Below are positions 21,053 to 30,220 of a stretch of 64,000 nucleotides of DNA, one piece after another. The notes under the pieces were generated by a model that did no database searches, was not told the DNA's origin, and saw only the letters and a program-made list of their open reading frames with translations. The stretch's first letter is position 1. Each line of letters starts with the position of its first letter. Origin of the DNA: Moraxella nasibovis (GTDB lineage Bacteria > Pseudomonadota > Gammaproteobacteria > Pseudomonadales > Moraxellaceae); the NCBI RefSeq assembly GCF_029581575.1, contig NZ_CP089975.1, forward strand, positions 2,108,001 through 2,172,000, in the 5' to 3' direction. Made by a program: the position numbers and the translations under genes.

Positions 21053-21934
21053 TCACCAATGGCGTTTCTCACGGTGCTTGGTGCGAACCAAAAACTGCGG
21101 CGGCAAACCTGCCTCCAAAGCCCGCCCCACTTTCTCGCTCACATACACCGAACGGTGCTTGCCGCCCGTACAGCCGATGGCGACCGTCATGCTGTGGCGG
21201 TTGTTATTGACAAAGTGTGGCAGCCATTTTAATAGATGGGCGATGATGTCGTCTGCCATCTCATCCACTTCGGGAAATCCTGCAAAAAACGCCTTGACTG
21301 GCTCATCCTGCCCTGTCAAAGCTCGCAATTGTTCATGCCAATGTGGATTGGGCAAAATACGCATGTCAAACACCAAATCCGAATCCAGCGGTATGCCATA
21401 TTTAAAGCCAAAAGACAGCAGATTGACCGTGATGTGATTTTCAAAGCCCAGATAATCACGCACTTTTTCTTTGAGCTCATGGACATTGAGCAGACTGGTG
21501 TCAATCTTAATATCGGCAAGGCTTGCAATCGGTTCAAGCAGAGCAATCTCGCTGTGAATGGCGTTGGGCAAATTACCCTTGGTCGCAAGCAGTGGATGCA
21601 CACGGCGAGTTGAACCAAAACGAGCCACCAGCACTCGCTCTTCGGCGATGGCGTACAGCACCGTTACCGCTCGCTCGCCATACTCGTCTTTGAGGCGCTG
21701 GTGCAAACTTGGAAAACTTGCCAAATCCGCCTGTGGCAAGCGACTGTCAATTCCCAAAGCAATCTTGTGAATGCTGTCATCTACCGTCAGACGCTTGATG
21801 GCATCGACCGCCAACGACAACGGCAAATTATCAATCACATAAAACCCAAAATCTTCCAAAATATTTAACACGGAAGTTTTGCCAGAGCCTGAACGCCCAG
21901 AGACGATGATGATTTGTGGAAATAGGGTTGTCAT
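21053..21934 (-). CDS. rapZ: RNase adapter protein RapZ
   Basis: RapZ binds GlmZ-type small RNAs and guides RNase E, controlling glucosamine-6-phosphate synthase in enterobacteria. Outside them it is a conserved nucleotide-binding protein of similar fold. The 293-residue protein has Walker A GRSGSGKTS near residue 13, the DNLP motif (VIDNLPLSL), IDSR, SFGFKYGIP, the pair DMRILPNPHW, and the C-terminal phrase IGCTGGKHRSVY typical of the family. It lies 14 bp downstream of panC on the same strand. A GlmZ partner cannot be assessed here. Confidence 0.94.
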   Translation of the reverse strand: MTTLFPQIIIVSGRSGSGKTSVLNILEDFGFYVIDNLPLSLAVDAIKRLTVDDSIHKIALGIDSRLPQADLASFPSLHQRLKDEYGERAVTVLYAIAEERVLVARFGSTRRVHPLLATKGNLPNAIHSEIALLEPIASLADIKIDTSLLNVHELKEKVRDYLGFENHITVNLLSFGFKYGIPLDSDLVFDMRILPNPHWHEQLRALTGQDEPVKAFFAGFPEVDEMADDIIAHLLKWLPHFVNNNRHSMTVAIGCTGGKHRSVYVSEKVGRALEAGLPPQFLVRTKHREKRHW

Positions 21935-21948
21935 TTTATTTTTATTCC

Positions 21949-22800
21949 CTATAAAGTTATCTCTAAATTATCCAATAATCTTGCCTTACCCACAAACACC
22001 GCAGTTAAAACCACTAGGTTTTTGTCATCAGGCGTTGGGGCTTGTAGCCTATCATTATACAGCTCTAAATAATCTACTGTTAAACCCAGATTGGTTAAGT
22101 CATTATGATATTTTTGCATAATGTTGGCATAATTTTCAAAATCAGCAGTTAAAATATCGGCTTTGATTTTTTGTAAAGTTTGGTTAATAACAGGAGCGAT
22201 GGCTCTTTTGTCAGGCGTTAAATAGCCATTTCTTGATGACAAGGCAAGCCCATCATCGGCTCGGACAATCTCCGCCCCGATAATCTTAATACCAAAATTT
22301 AATTCATCATTTAACTGGCGGATAATGGCTAATTGCTGATAATCTTTTTTACCAAAAATAGCAACATCGGGGCGGACAATATTAAACAATTTACCCACCA
22401 CCAATCCCACGCCGTCAAAATGCGTGGGGCGAGATTTTCCGCATAAAATTTGAGCCATTCCACCACTTAATACCTGCACATTGGGCGGATAAGTCGGATA
22501 CATTTCATTGACGCTCGGGGCGAACACAATATCGGCACCCGCAGTTTTTAATTGTGCCAAATCATCGTCCAGCGTGCGTGGATAACTGTCAAAATCTTCG
22601 CCCACGCCAAATTGAGTAGGATTGACAAAAATACTCACCACCACAATATCGGCGTGCTGTCTGGCGATATTAACAAGGCTAATATGCCCCTTGTGTAAAT
22701 TACCCATTGTGGGGACTAAACCAACTTTGAGGGCGATTTTTTCATCACGATGTGAGTTTAATTCGGATTGGAGTTCGGCTATGGTGTTAAAAATTTTCAT
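21949..22800 (-). CDS. panC: pantothenate synthetase
   Basis: PanC joins pantoate and beta-alanine with ATP to make pantothenate, the precursor of coenzyme A. The 283-residue protein has VPTMGNLHKGHISLV (HxGH nucleotidyl motif, about residues 29-43), FVNPTQFG, the pantoate-site segment DVAIFGKKDYQQLAII, and GLALSSRNGYL with the KMSKS-like region. It follows panB by 32 bp. In this region the codons are noticeably AT-rich compared with rapZ. Confidence 0.96.
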   Translation of the reverse strand: MKIFNTIAELQSELNSHRDEKIALKVGLVPTMGNLHKGHISLVNIARQHADIVVVSIFVNPTQFGVGEDFDSYPRTLDDDLAQLKTAGADIVFAPSVNEMYPTYPPNVQVLSGGMAQILCGKSRPTHFDGVGLVVGKLFNIVRPDVAIFGKKDYQQLAIIRQLNDELNFGIKIIGAEIVRADDGLALSSRNGYLTPDKRAIAPVINQTLQKIKADILTADFENYANIMQKYHNDLTNLGLTVDYLELYNDRLQAPTPDDKNLVVLTAVFVGKARLLDNLEITL

Positions 22801-22832
22801 TATTTTTCTCGTTGTAAGTCATAAATAGCTAT

Positions 22833-23660
22833 TTAAAAACTATGCTCCACACTTGGAAAACTTTTATTTTTTACCGCATTGTGATAATTAACAAATGCCC
22901 CCAAAATATCGCCTGTTTCATTACCACTGTCTTTTAAAAAGTCTTTGACAAATTTGGCTACCTTTTTGGTATAAACGCCCAGCATATCGTGCATTACCAA
23001 GACTTGTCCGTCCGTATCCACGCCCGCCCCAATGCCAATCACAGGCACGGCAAATTTTTCGGTTACTTTTTTGGCAAGCTCGGCAGGCACGCATTCAAGT
23101 AGGATAATGCTCGCCCCTGCATTTACCAAAGTTTCGCAATCGTTTAATAATTGCTCGGCTTGGGCATCGGTTTTGCCTTGCACTTTATATCCGCCAAACA
23201 CATTCACCGATTGCGGGGTTAAGCCCAAATGCACGCAAGTTGGCACACCATTTTTGGCAAGTGTGCTGACAATCTCAGCAAGTTCGCCACCGCCCTCAAT
23301 TTTCACCACATTCGCCCCTGCCTGCATTACCGCACGGGCGTTAGCAACCGCATCCGCCAAAGTCGCATAACTCATAAACGGCAAATCGGTCATAATTAGG
23401 GCGTGGCTATTGGCACGCACGACATTTTGGGTGTGATAGACCATATCGGCAACACTAACAGGCAAAGTAGAAGTCTGCCCCTGCACCACCATTCCAAGAC
23501 TGTCGCCAATTAAAATGACATCAATCTCGGCAATTGCCATCAAATGGGCAAAACTTGAATCATAACAAGTCAAACAACTAAACTTTTCGCCAGTTTTTTT
23601 ATATTTGACAAGGGTGGATAGGGTGATGGGATTGTTGGATTTTTCGGATAGGTAGGTCAT
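22833..23660 (-). CDS. panB: 3-methyl-2-oxobutanoate hydroxymethyltransferase
   Basis: PanB makes ketopantoate from alpha-ketoisovalerate and methylene-tetrahydrofolate, the first step to pantothenate. The 275-residue TIM-barrel protein has LTCYDSSFAHLM, LIGDSLGMVVQGQ, the metal/substrate segment VKIEGGGEL, HLGLTPQSVNVFGGYKVQG, and VIGIGAGVDTDGQVLVMHDMLG. ATG at 23658-23660 is preferred over a TTG five codons upstream. It precedes panC in the same direction. The 137 bp between panB and folK show no gene. Confidence 0.96.
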   Translation of the reverse strand: MTYLSEKSNNPITLSTLVKYKKTGEKFSCLTCYDSSFAHLMAIAEIDVILIGDSLGMVVQGQTSTLPVSVADMVYHTQNVVRANSHALIMTDLPFMSYATLADAVANARAVMQAGANVVKIEGGGELAEIVSTLAKNGVPTCVHLGLTPQSVNVFGGYKVQGKTDAQAEQLLNDCETLVNAGASIILLECVPAELAKKVTEKFAVPVIGIGAGVDTDGQVLVMHDMLGVYTKKVAKFVKDFLKDSGNETGDILGAFVNYHNAVKNKSFPSVEHSF

Positions 23661-23797
23661 TAAACTTTTGTCCAAAAACTACATTGTTTTTTTAATTGCA
23701 AAGGCGCATATCACGCACCACTCAACAATTTCAATTCAAAACAACACATAATACACCTTGCTTAAAAATAACTGTTAGCCAAATAACTAAATTAGAC

Positions 23798-24283
23798 TTA
23801 TAAAAGCTCAAGCCCACCCCAATCACTCGCCGCTACCAGTTCTTTTAACGGCTGCCCATTGACGGCTAGGTCATGATCAAGCTCCAACATTGGAATGACG
23901 ACAAAGTTTCGCAAGGTTAATTCTTTATGCGGGACGGTTAAACGCTCATTTTCAATGTTTTTATCGCCATACAATAGCACATCGACATCAAGACAGCGCT
24001 CGCCCCAATGGCGCAGGCGCACTCGCCCTGCATGATTTTCCAGACTTTGGCAAAAATCCAACAATTCAATGGGCGCCAAATCAGTATCGGCTTTTAGCAC
24101 GGCATTGATGAAGTCTGGCTGATCCGTTACGCCATAAGCCTTTGATGAATAAAAAGAGGACACCGCCACATTCTTAAAATGGGCGCTTTCTTGAAATGCA
24201 CTCACCGCATTTTGCAAGTGCGCCTTGGGCGTACCATGTTCATTGGCGATGTTGCCGCCCAAGCCGATATAGACCGTCTTCAT
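23798..24283 (-). CDS. folK: 6-hydroxymethyl-7,8-dihydropterin pyrophosphokinase
   Basis: FolK transfers pyrophosphate from ATP to 6-hydroxymethyl-dihydropterin in folate synthesis. The ATG at 24281-24283 is chosen because the protein then starts MKTVYIGLGGNIAN, the standard FolK N-terminus. Longer in-frame sequence upstream is out-of-frame pcnB. The protein is 161 residues, with SSFYSSKAYGVTDQPDFINAV-type core and the signature RWGERCLDVDVLLYG (here RLRHWGERCLDVDVLL) followed by VPHKELTLRNFVVIPMLEL. It begins 1 nt after the pcnB stop, as in the gammaproteobacterial pcnB-folK pair. Confidence 0.96.
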   Translation of the reverse strand: MKTVYIGLGGNIANEHGTPKAHLQNAVSAFQESAHFKNVAVSSFYSSKAYGVTDQPDFINAVLKADTDLAPIELLDFCQSLENHAGRVRLRHWGERCLDVDVLLYGDKNIENERLTVPHKELTLRNFVVIPMLELDHDLAVNGQPLKELVAASDWGGLELL

Positions 24284-24284
24284 C

Positions 24285-26102
24285 TTAGTCCCCTGCTCTT
24301 GGCTTGGCGTTGGATTTTTTGCGCCGTCTTGGTTTGGCAGGTGCGCTGCTCTTTTCTTGGCTTGGCGTGGCTGTGTCTTTGACCGCTTTGGTCTTACGGG
24401 GCTTGGTGGGCTTTGGCTTGGTGGGCGCATCTGTCACCCCATCATTCTCCGTCAAGCCCTGCTCACGCTCTTTGATGGAGAGCGTCGATGAAGGGCGGCG
24501 CTTACGGTAGCGAGACGCTGGAATGTACGGCTCATCATTACCAAGCAGCTTTAAAAAGTCCTCATCGGTGTAATCCACCTGCGCAAAGGTCGGTACGCTC
24601 ACCGCTCGGGTGCGAGGCACAGGCTTTGATGATTCTTTGGGTGCATGATCGCTTGTCGCTAAAAATTCATCCGCACCTTCAACCACAAACAAAGGCTTAG
24701 GCGATGAGCGCACAGGCTCATCATCACGGCTGGACAGCTGTTTTAGCTGCATCAGCTCATCGCTTGCTCTGCTACGGCGACGGCGAGAGGCAAGCCCTGT
24801 GGCACTGCCGCCATTGGCAAAACGCTCCACCATCTGCGCCCGAGTGCCTGCGTCTGCATCTTGATACGCCTGCCACCACGCCCCCATGCCATGGGTCGGC
24901 TCGGACAGGGCAGAATCATCATGCTGCTCTCGCATGATGAGAAAGTCAAATGCCGCACGGAATCTGGCGTGGCGTTCTAGGTTGGCGATGTCACGCACGC
25001 GTGGGCTGGAAAGCTTTGGCTGCATGAGCCAAATACTTGTGATGAACTCTTCGGCAAATTTCGGAATGGCGGTCTTGACACGCTGCATGTCGATGGCTTT
25101 GGCAGCGGCTTTGATTTGCGCTTCGTGGAATGGTAAGCCTTTTTTCTTAAATTTGGCAAGCTGATGCAGATAATTTTCCCACAAAAGTGCCGCATAGAAA
25201 AACGCAGGATTCACACCTTTATCCAAGCTCACTCGGTGGTCGGTGTTCTTGGCGATGGCGTTCATGAGTGCGGACGGTTCATTGGGCGCATATGCCATCA
25301 GATGATCCATCGCCCCATATTTAAACAAAATCGGCAGCAGTGGCGTCAGATAACCACCAGAGAACATTTTTTGGGTTTCGTCATACAGGCGGTGCGCAGA
25401 GACCTGTTCAAGCAGCGCCCAGTTGTCCGCATGAAACTGCTTGGCAAGCGCATCATCAAATTCAAAGCCCAATTTCGCCTTAAAGCGTAAGGCACGGAGC
25501 AGGCGAACAGGGTCTTCCTCCACACGCACTTTGGCATCGCCTAGGAGTCTGAGCGTGCGATTTTGAATGTCGTCAATCGCCCCACAAAAGTCGAGCACCT
25601 CACCTGCAATCGGCTGATAATACAAGGCATTGATGGAAAAATCTCGGCGTGCAAAGTCCTGATTGATGTCGCCCCAGACATTATCACGAGTAATCATGCC
25701 CTCATCGGTGGTGTGCGTGTCGTCCTTGGGCGGCGCTCGAAAAGTCGCCACTTCAATCAACTCACGCCCAGAATAGACATGCGCCAGCTGAAAACGCTTG
25801 CCAATGATGCGGCAGCGCCCCCCAAAAATCGCCTTAATCTCGTGCGGGCGTGCGCTCGTCACCGCATCAAAATCCTTCGGTGCAAGCCCAAGCAGCCCAT
25901 CACGCACACCGCCCCCCACGATGTACGCCTCAAAGCCTGCCCGTGACAGCGTGCCGACCACCTCGATGATGCTGTGCGGCAAGTCTGCTCGGCTAAGCCC
26001 AAGCGCCTGATCTTGATACACGACAAGCGATTGATTTTTCTTAGATTTTTTTGATCTGTTTGGTTTGTTTGATTTACCAGAGTTCGCAGGCCTATTCGCC
26101 AT
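24285..26102 (-). CDS. pcnB: poly(A) polymerase I
   Basis: PcnB adds 3' poly(A) tails that tag RNA for decay. The 605-residue protein is longer than the usual 450-480 because of a long tail. The nucleotidyltransferase head has VGGGVRDGLLG (about 60) and the catalytic DFDAVTSA, then RRDFSINALYY, the RNA-binding region with EDPVRLLRALRFKAKLGF, and DETQKMFSGG. From about residue 420 the chain becomes low-complexity, Ser/Pro/Lys/Arg-rich, with RSRASD and PRKTKAVKD-type basic clusters. This probably is a disordered RNA- or membrane-binding extension. It is followed directly by folK. Confidence 0.94.
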   Translation of the reverse strand: MANRPANSGKSNKPNRSKKSKKNQSLVVYQDQALGLSRADLPHSIIEVVGTLSRAGFEAYIVGGGVRDGLLGLAPKDFDAVTSARPHEIKAIFGGRCRIIGKRFQLAHVYSGRELIEVATFRAPPKDDTHTTDEGMITRDNVWGDINQDFARRDFSINALYYQPIAGEVLDFCGAIDDIQNRTLRLLGDAKVRVEEDPVRLLRALRFKAKLGFEFDDALAKQFHADNWALLEQVSAHRLYDETQKMFSGGYLTPLLPILFKYGAMDHLMAYAPNEPSALMNAIAKNTDHRVSLDKGVNPAFFYAALLWENYLHQLAKFKKKGLPFHEAQIKAAAKAIDMQRVKTAIPKFAEEFITSIWLMQPKLSSPRVRDIANLERHARFRAAFDFLIMREQHDDSALSEPTHGMGAWWQAYQDADAGTRAQMVERFANGGSATGLASRRRRSRASDELMQLKQLSSRDDEPVRSSPKPLFVVEGADEFLATSDHAPKESSKPVPRTRAVSVPTFAQVDYTDEDFLKLLGNDEPYIPASRYRKRRPSSTLSIKEREQGLTENDGVTDAPTKPKPTKPRKTKAVKDTATPSQEKSSAPAKPRRRKKSNAKPRAGD

Positions 26103-26208
26103 GGCGAAATTCTCCTTGACAGCGATATTAAAATAAAAAGGTTAAATGCTCTATTTTAACCGTTCTTGGCAAAAAAAGCGAACATAACCGCTGTTTTTTA
26201 CGATTTTT

Positions 26209-26574
26209 TCAATCCGCCACGCTCAATCGGTGGCGGTTTTTGTTCAAGGTCACCTCGCCTATGCCTTTGACTTGCAACAATTCATCAACACTGGCAAATC
26301 GTCCTACCTGCGTGCGATGGCGGACGATACGCTCAGCGGTATTCACACCCACGCCCGACAGACTGGCAAAGTCGCTGGCGGTGGCGGTGTTGATGTTGAG
26401 TTTTAGGGCGTGTTTTTTCGCAAGCGTTTGAGCATGGCTCATCGCCCGATAAGCACTCACCGCATCCATGTAGCACTGCTTGGGCGGATCTGCCATCGCC
26501 ACATTTGACAGAACGCCAAGCCCCAAAACACCTGCCAATACGCCTAATCGGTACAGCTTATTTGCCCAGCTCAT
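26209..26574 (-). CDS. ComEA-like helix-hairpin-helix DNA-binding protein
   Basis: This small protein (about 121 residues from the ATG at 26572-26574) has a signal peptide or membrane anchor (about 1-30, LGVLAGVLGLGVLSNVAMA) and a C-terminal double helix-hairpin-helix domain (about 60-118): LNINTATASDFASLSGVG, then VKGIGEVTLNKNR. ComEA proteins bind incoming double-stranded DNA in the periplasm during natural transformation. The middle has one cysteine (KQCYMD). The gene overlaps the mazG 3' end by 17 nt. In a window rich in signs of DNA uptake, a transformation role is plausible but not proven; the HhH family also serves other roles. Confidence 0.85.
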   Translation of the reverse strand: MSWANKLYRLGVLAGVLGLGVLSNVAMADPPKQCYMDAVSAYRAMSHAQTLAKKHALKLNINTATASDFASLSGVGVNTAERIVRHRTQVGRFASVDELLQVKGIGEVTLNKNRHRLSVAD

Positions 26575-27370
26575 CTTTTGCCTGATTCCAGTATTCATCC
26601 ATCTCTTCTAAGCTACTGTCTGCAAAACTTTTGCCGTCTTTGATGAGCGACTCCTCCACAAAGGCAAAACGGCGTTTGAATTTGGCGTTCGTCCCTTGTA
26701 GCACCATCTCGCCATCAAGACCCAAATGCCGTGCCAAATTCGCCAGCACAAACAGCACATCGCCAAGCTCGCCTGCGATTTTGCTTTTTTGGTCATCGCT
26801 CAAAGCATCTGTGCGATAGGCAAAGTCATCGCTTGGCAATTCTGCCTTTAATTCGCCCAACTCTTCGGTCAATTTGTCCAAAACACCGCCTAGATTTTGC
26901 CAATCAAATCCCACTTTGGCGGCGGCAGATTGCAGATTTTGGGCGGTGTCAAGTGCCGTGCCTGCCTTGACATCGGATAATAAGCGTCTGGGTTTGCCTT
27001 GATTTTCAAGGGCTTTGATTTCTTGCCAACGCTGTTTCACCGCCTCGTCCGTGGTGAGCGTTTCTTTTTCAAAAACATGGGGGTGACGGCGAATGAGCTT
27101 TTCCATCAGATGATGAATCACCTCACCCATGTCAAATTCACCCTGCTCATCGTACAGCACGGCATGAAAGACCACTTGCAACAGCACATCGCCAAGCTCG
27201 CCCTTAATCTCGGTCAAGTCGCCCTCATGAGTCGCCTCAATAAGCTCATGACTTTCTTCAAGCAAATAAGGGAGCAGGCTTAGGTTGGTTTGCTTTTTAT
27301 CCCACGGACACTCGGTGCGAAGCGTACGCATGAGCGTCATCAAATCATCAAAATTACGGCTGGGGGTCAT
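26558..27370 (-). CDS. mazG: nucleoside triphosphate pyrophosphohydrolase MazG
   Basis: MazG hydrolyses NTPs and dNTPs to monophosphates, including aberrant nucleotides and, in E. coli, affecting ppGpp levels. The ATG at 27368-27370 gives MTPSRNFDDLMTLMRTLR, the usual start. The protein of about 270 residues has two MazG domains: one with ECPWDKKQTNLSLLPYLLEESHEL (about 22-45; EExxE-type metal site) and GELGDVLLQVVFHA, and a second with LTEELGELKAEL and GELGDVLFVLANLARHLG (about 170-225). Two-domain layout and length are normal. Confidence 0.95.
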   Translation of the reverse strand: MTPSRNFDDLMTLMRTLRTECPWDKKQTNLSLLPYLLEESHELIEATHEGDLTEIKGELGDVLLQVVFHAVLYDEQGEFDMGEVIHHLMEKLIRRHPHVFEKETLTTDEAVKQRWQEIKALENQGKPRRLLSDVKAGTALDTAQNLQSAAAKVGFDWQNLGGVLDKLTEELGELKAELPSDDFAYRTDALSDDQKSKIAGELGDVLFVLANLARHLGLDGEMVLQGTNAKFKRRFAFVEESLIKDGKSFADSSLEEMDEYWNQAKDELGK

Positions 27371-27449
27371 GATTTTTTCCAAAAAAATAAACCCCATTAT
27401 ACAGGATAACGGGGTTTGTGTTGCTAAAATTTAGCACTGACGGCACGCC

Positions 27450-28376
27450 TTACTGAGCCAAATCCGCAAACAGTGCCGTTGAAAGATACCGCTCGCCTGA
27501 TGATGGAATGATGACGACAATGTTTTTGCCAGCATTTTCTGGGCGGTTTGCCACTTGTAGGGCTGACCACACTGCCGCTCCTGCTGAAATGCCCACCAAA
27601 ATCCCTTCCTCTGACGCCATCAAACGCGCAGTATCAAAGGCGTTTTCAGTGGTAACCGTGATGACCTCATCATAAATGGCAGTGTTTAGAATGCTTGGTA
27701 CAAACCCAGGGGCAAGACCTTGTAATTTGTGTGGACCTTTCTCGCCACCACTAAACACAGGCGAATCAGCAGGCTCTACCGCCACGATTTTGACATTTGG
27801 GTTTTTAGCTTTTAGTACTTCGCCCACGCCAGTAATTGTACCGCCTGTGCCAATGCCTGCCACCACAATATCCACTTGACCGTCCGTATCACGCCAGATT
27901 TCCTCTGCGGTGGTTTCACGGTGGATTTTTGGGTTGGCAAGGTTGTCAAATTGGCGTGGCATAAAATAGCCATGTTGCTCGGCAAGCTCTTTTGCCTTGG
28001 CAATCGCACCGCCCATGCCCTCACTTGCTGGGGTCAGCACCAATTTTGCCCCATAAGCACGCAGCAAGGCACGGCGTTCTAGACTCATGCTCTCAGGCAT
28101 GGTGATGATGAGCTGATAGCCACGAGCAGCGGCAACCATCGCAAGACCAATGCCTGTATTGCCCGAAGTTGCCTCAATCAGCGTGTCGCCCGCTTTAAGC
28201 TCGCCCGACTTTTCTGCTTCCTGAATCATAGATAAAGCAATGCGGTCTTTGACGGAGCTTGCTGGGTTGAAATATTCCAATTTGGCAAAAAGATTGGCAC
28301 TGCTGGTGTTTAGGGCGTTGATTTTGACCAGTGGCGTGTTGCCAATGAGATCGGTGATGTTATTTGCAATGTTCAT
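27450..28376 (-). CDS. cysK: O-acetylserine sulfhydrylase (cysteine synthase A)
   Basis: CysK makes cysteine from O-acetylserine and sulfide using PLP. The ATG at 28374-28376 yields [20 protein letters not shown], the normal start; longer upstream coding has no support. The 308-residue protein has the PLP lysine in [12 protein letters not shown] (about 45), the loop [20 protein letters not shown] (about 68-90), and [11 protein letters not shown] for the PLP phosphate (about 175). The substrate-binding and C-terminal regions fit CysK better than CysM. It stands alone with a long upstream region. Confidence 0.93.
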   Translation of the reverse strand: MNIANNITDLIGNTPLVKINALNTSSANLFAKLEYFNPASSVKDRIALSMIQEAEKSGELKAGDTLIEATSGNTGIGLAMVAAARGYQLIITMPESMSLERRALLRAYGAKLVLTPASEGMGGAIAKAKELAEQHGYFMPRQFDNLANPKIHRETTAEEIWRDTDGQVDIVVAGIGTGGTITGVGEVLKAKNPNVKIVAVEPADSPVFSGGEKGPHKLQGLAPGFVPSILNTAIYDEVITVTTENAFDTARLMASEEGILVGISAGAAVWSALQVANRPENAGKNIVVIIPSSGERYLSTALFADLAQ

Positions 28377-28816
28377 AAAAGCATTTCCATAAAAAAGATA
28401 GACATAGCATAACAAAGTTGAGGGCGTTTTTATAGCGATTTCTTATTCGTTTTTGGCATAAAGATGCTAGGATGCGTTATTACACCTACCAAATGTTAAG
28501 ATTATTGCCAAATGATGTGATGTCGTAGGTTGGGTTGAGTGCAACGAAACCAAACAAAATCAATAAGTTACACTAAAAATGTTGGGTTACGCTCAGCCCC
28601 CAACCTACAAAAGTTGTATTACTTTATCAGTTCAGCAGGTATAAGCTGGTAAGCGCCATTTGACAAAAAACAACGACACGAAATGTTCGCAATTTTGGCA
28701 ATTTTGTATTAAGATAGTCTTTTATGTATTTTTATTAATTAAAAACTATTAGTTATGATTTGAATGACCAGATTTGATGATTAAAATCACCAACGCAACA
28801 GTAAATCGAGAACGCC
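28377..28816. other. intergenic region with dispersed repeat
   Basis: These 440 bp lie between divergent cysK and the MFS gene and must hold both promoters. The middle part, 28525-28608, is a repeat element (listed separately). Near the MFS start the DNA is very AT-rich. No coding region is seen. Confidence 0.5.
28525..28608. repeat. dispersed repeat with inverted ends (GTAGGTTGGG)
   Basis: The 84-bp unit starts GTAGGTTGGG and ends with the exact reverse complement CCCAACCTAC; inside are a GTTTCG/CGAAAC-type stretch and GTTGGGTTACGCTCAG. A related copy occupies about 31769-31852 and a decayed one about 52942-53010. The form suggests a small non-autonomous element or REP-like repeat. Confidence 0.55.
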
Positions 28817-30133
28817 ATGAGCCAGATTGCCAATGTAGCCAACACGCCAAACCCTGATGACGAACGCCGTGCCAAAAAAGCCGCCCTAAGCAGTTTTGTG
28901 GGGGCGGTCGTGGACTGGTATGATTTTTTATTGTATGGACTGGTGGCGGCACTGGTGTTTAAAAGCCAATTTTTCCCCAATGTCTCGCCACAAATGGGCA
29001 CGCTTGCCGCCTTTGCCACTTTTGGGGTGGGGTTTTTGTTTCGTCCGCTTGGGGGCTTGGTATTTGGGCATTTTGGCGACAAACTTGGACGCAAAAAAAT
29101 GCTGTTTTTGACCGTCTTTTTGATGGGTGGTGCGACTGTTTTGATTGGACTTTTGCCAAACTTTGAACAAATCGGCTGGCTTGCCCCTGTCTTGTTGGTG
29201 ATTTTGCGAGCCATACAAGGCTTTGCGGTCGGTGGCGAATGGGGCGGTGCGACTTTGATGGCGGTAGAAAACGCCCCCAAACACAAAAAAGCCTTTTATA
29301 GCAGTGGCGTGCAAGTCGGCTATGGCGTGGGTCTGATGTTGGCGGCAGGGTCGGTGTCGCTGGTAACGCTTATTTTTGGCAAAGACGCATTCACCGAATG
29401 GGCATGGCGAATCCCTTTCATCGCAAGCGTCCTGCTGGTGGGCTTGGCAATGTACATTCGCAAAGACCAAGATGAGTCGGTGGAATTTACCGAGAAAGTA
29501 CAAAAACAAGCCAAAGCCCTAAAAATACCACCCATCATTCATGCCGTCAAAGAAAACCCCAAAGGCTTTTTTTATATCATCGCCCTACGACTTGCCGAAC
29601 TTTTGACCATGTATTTGGTAACGACTTTTGCACTCAACTATTCTACCGAACATTTGGGCATGGATTCGCAAATCTTTTTAAACATCGCTTTGATGGTTGG
29701 GGCGATTAGCTGTATCTCCATTCCGTTTTTTGCGTACATGGCGGATAAATTTGGACGCAAAAGAATGTGCGTCATCGGCGGTATCATCGGTGCGGTGTGT
29801 GCGTTTCCATTTTTTATTGCCCTAGAAAACGGCTCGCTGTTTTGGATTGTTGTGTTTTCCATTTTACTTGCCAATTTGGCTCACGACATGGTAGTGAGCG
29901 TTCATCAGCCGATATTCACCGAGCTGTTCGGTGCGGAGCATCGCTACAGTGGGGCAGGCGTGGGATATCAGCTGGCGAGCATTGTCGGCGGGGGTTTTAC
30001 ACCATTCATCGCAGCATTTTTGACCACTTTAAATGGCGGTTCTTGGACTTATGTGGCGATTTATCTGACGGTGGGTTGTATTTTGACGGCAGTGGTGGCA
30101 AGTGTGATGAAAGGCGGTCAAAATTCACATTAA
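28817..30133 (+). CDS. MFS transporter, metabolite:H+ symporter family
   Basis: This 438-residue protein has about 12 membrane helices and the MHS-family hallmarks near the N-terminus: VVDWYDFLLYGLVAAL (helix 1), FLFRPLGGLVFGHFGDKLGRKKML (loop 2-3, with the MFS GDKxGRK motif at about 85-92), and GFAVGGEWGGATLMAVENAP. Members (ProP, ShiA, KgtP, CitA types) import organic acids or osmolytes with protons; the substrate here is unknown. The second half has ADKFGRKRM, the repeat of the motif. It is followed 87 bp later by the phosphomannomutase gene on the same strand. Confidence 0.9.
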   Translation: MSQIANVANTPNPDDERRAKKAALSSFVGAVVDWYDFLLYGLVAALVFKSQFFPNVSPQMGTLAAFATFGVGFLFRPLGGLVFGHFGDKLGRKKMLFLTVFLMGGATVLIGLLPNFEQIGWLAPVLLVILRAIQGFAVGGEWGGATLMAVENAPKHKKAFYSSGVQVGYGVGLMLAAGSVSLVTLIFGKDAFTEWAWRIPFIASVLLVGLAMYIRKDQDESVEFTEKVQKQAKALKIPPIIHAVKENPKGFFYIIALRLAELLTMYLVTTFALNYSTEHLGMDSQIFLNIALMVGAISCISIPFFAYMADKFGRKRMCVIGGIIGAVCAFPFFIALENGSLFWIVVFSILLANLAHDMVVSVHQPIFTELFGAEHRYSGAGVGYQLASIVGGGFTPFIAAFLTTLNGGSWTYVAIYLTVGCILTAVVASVMKGGQNSH

Positions 30134-30220
30134 GTTTTGTAAAATTGGCGGTAAAAGCGGTCTGATTTGCCCAAAACTGTGTTAAAATTTCCCATCATTT
30201 TACAAAAAACAGGACATTCG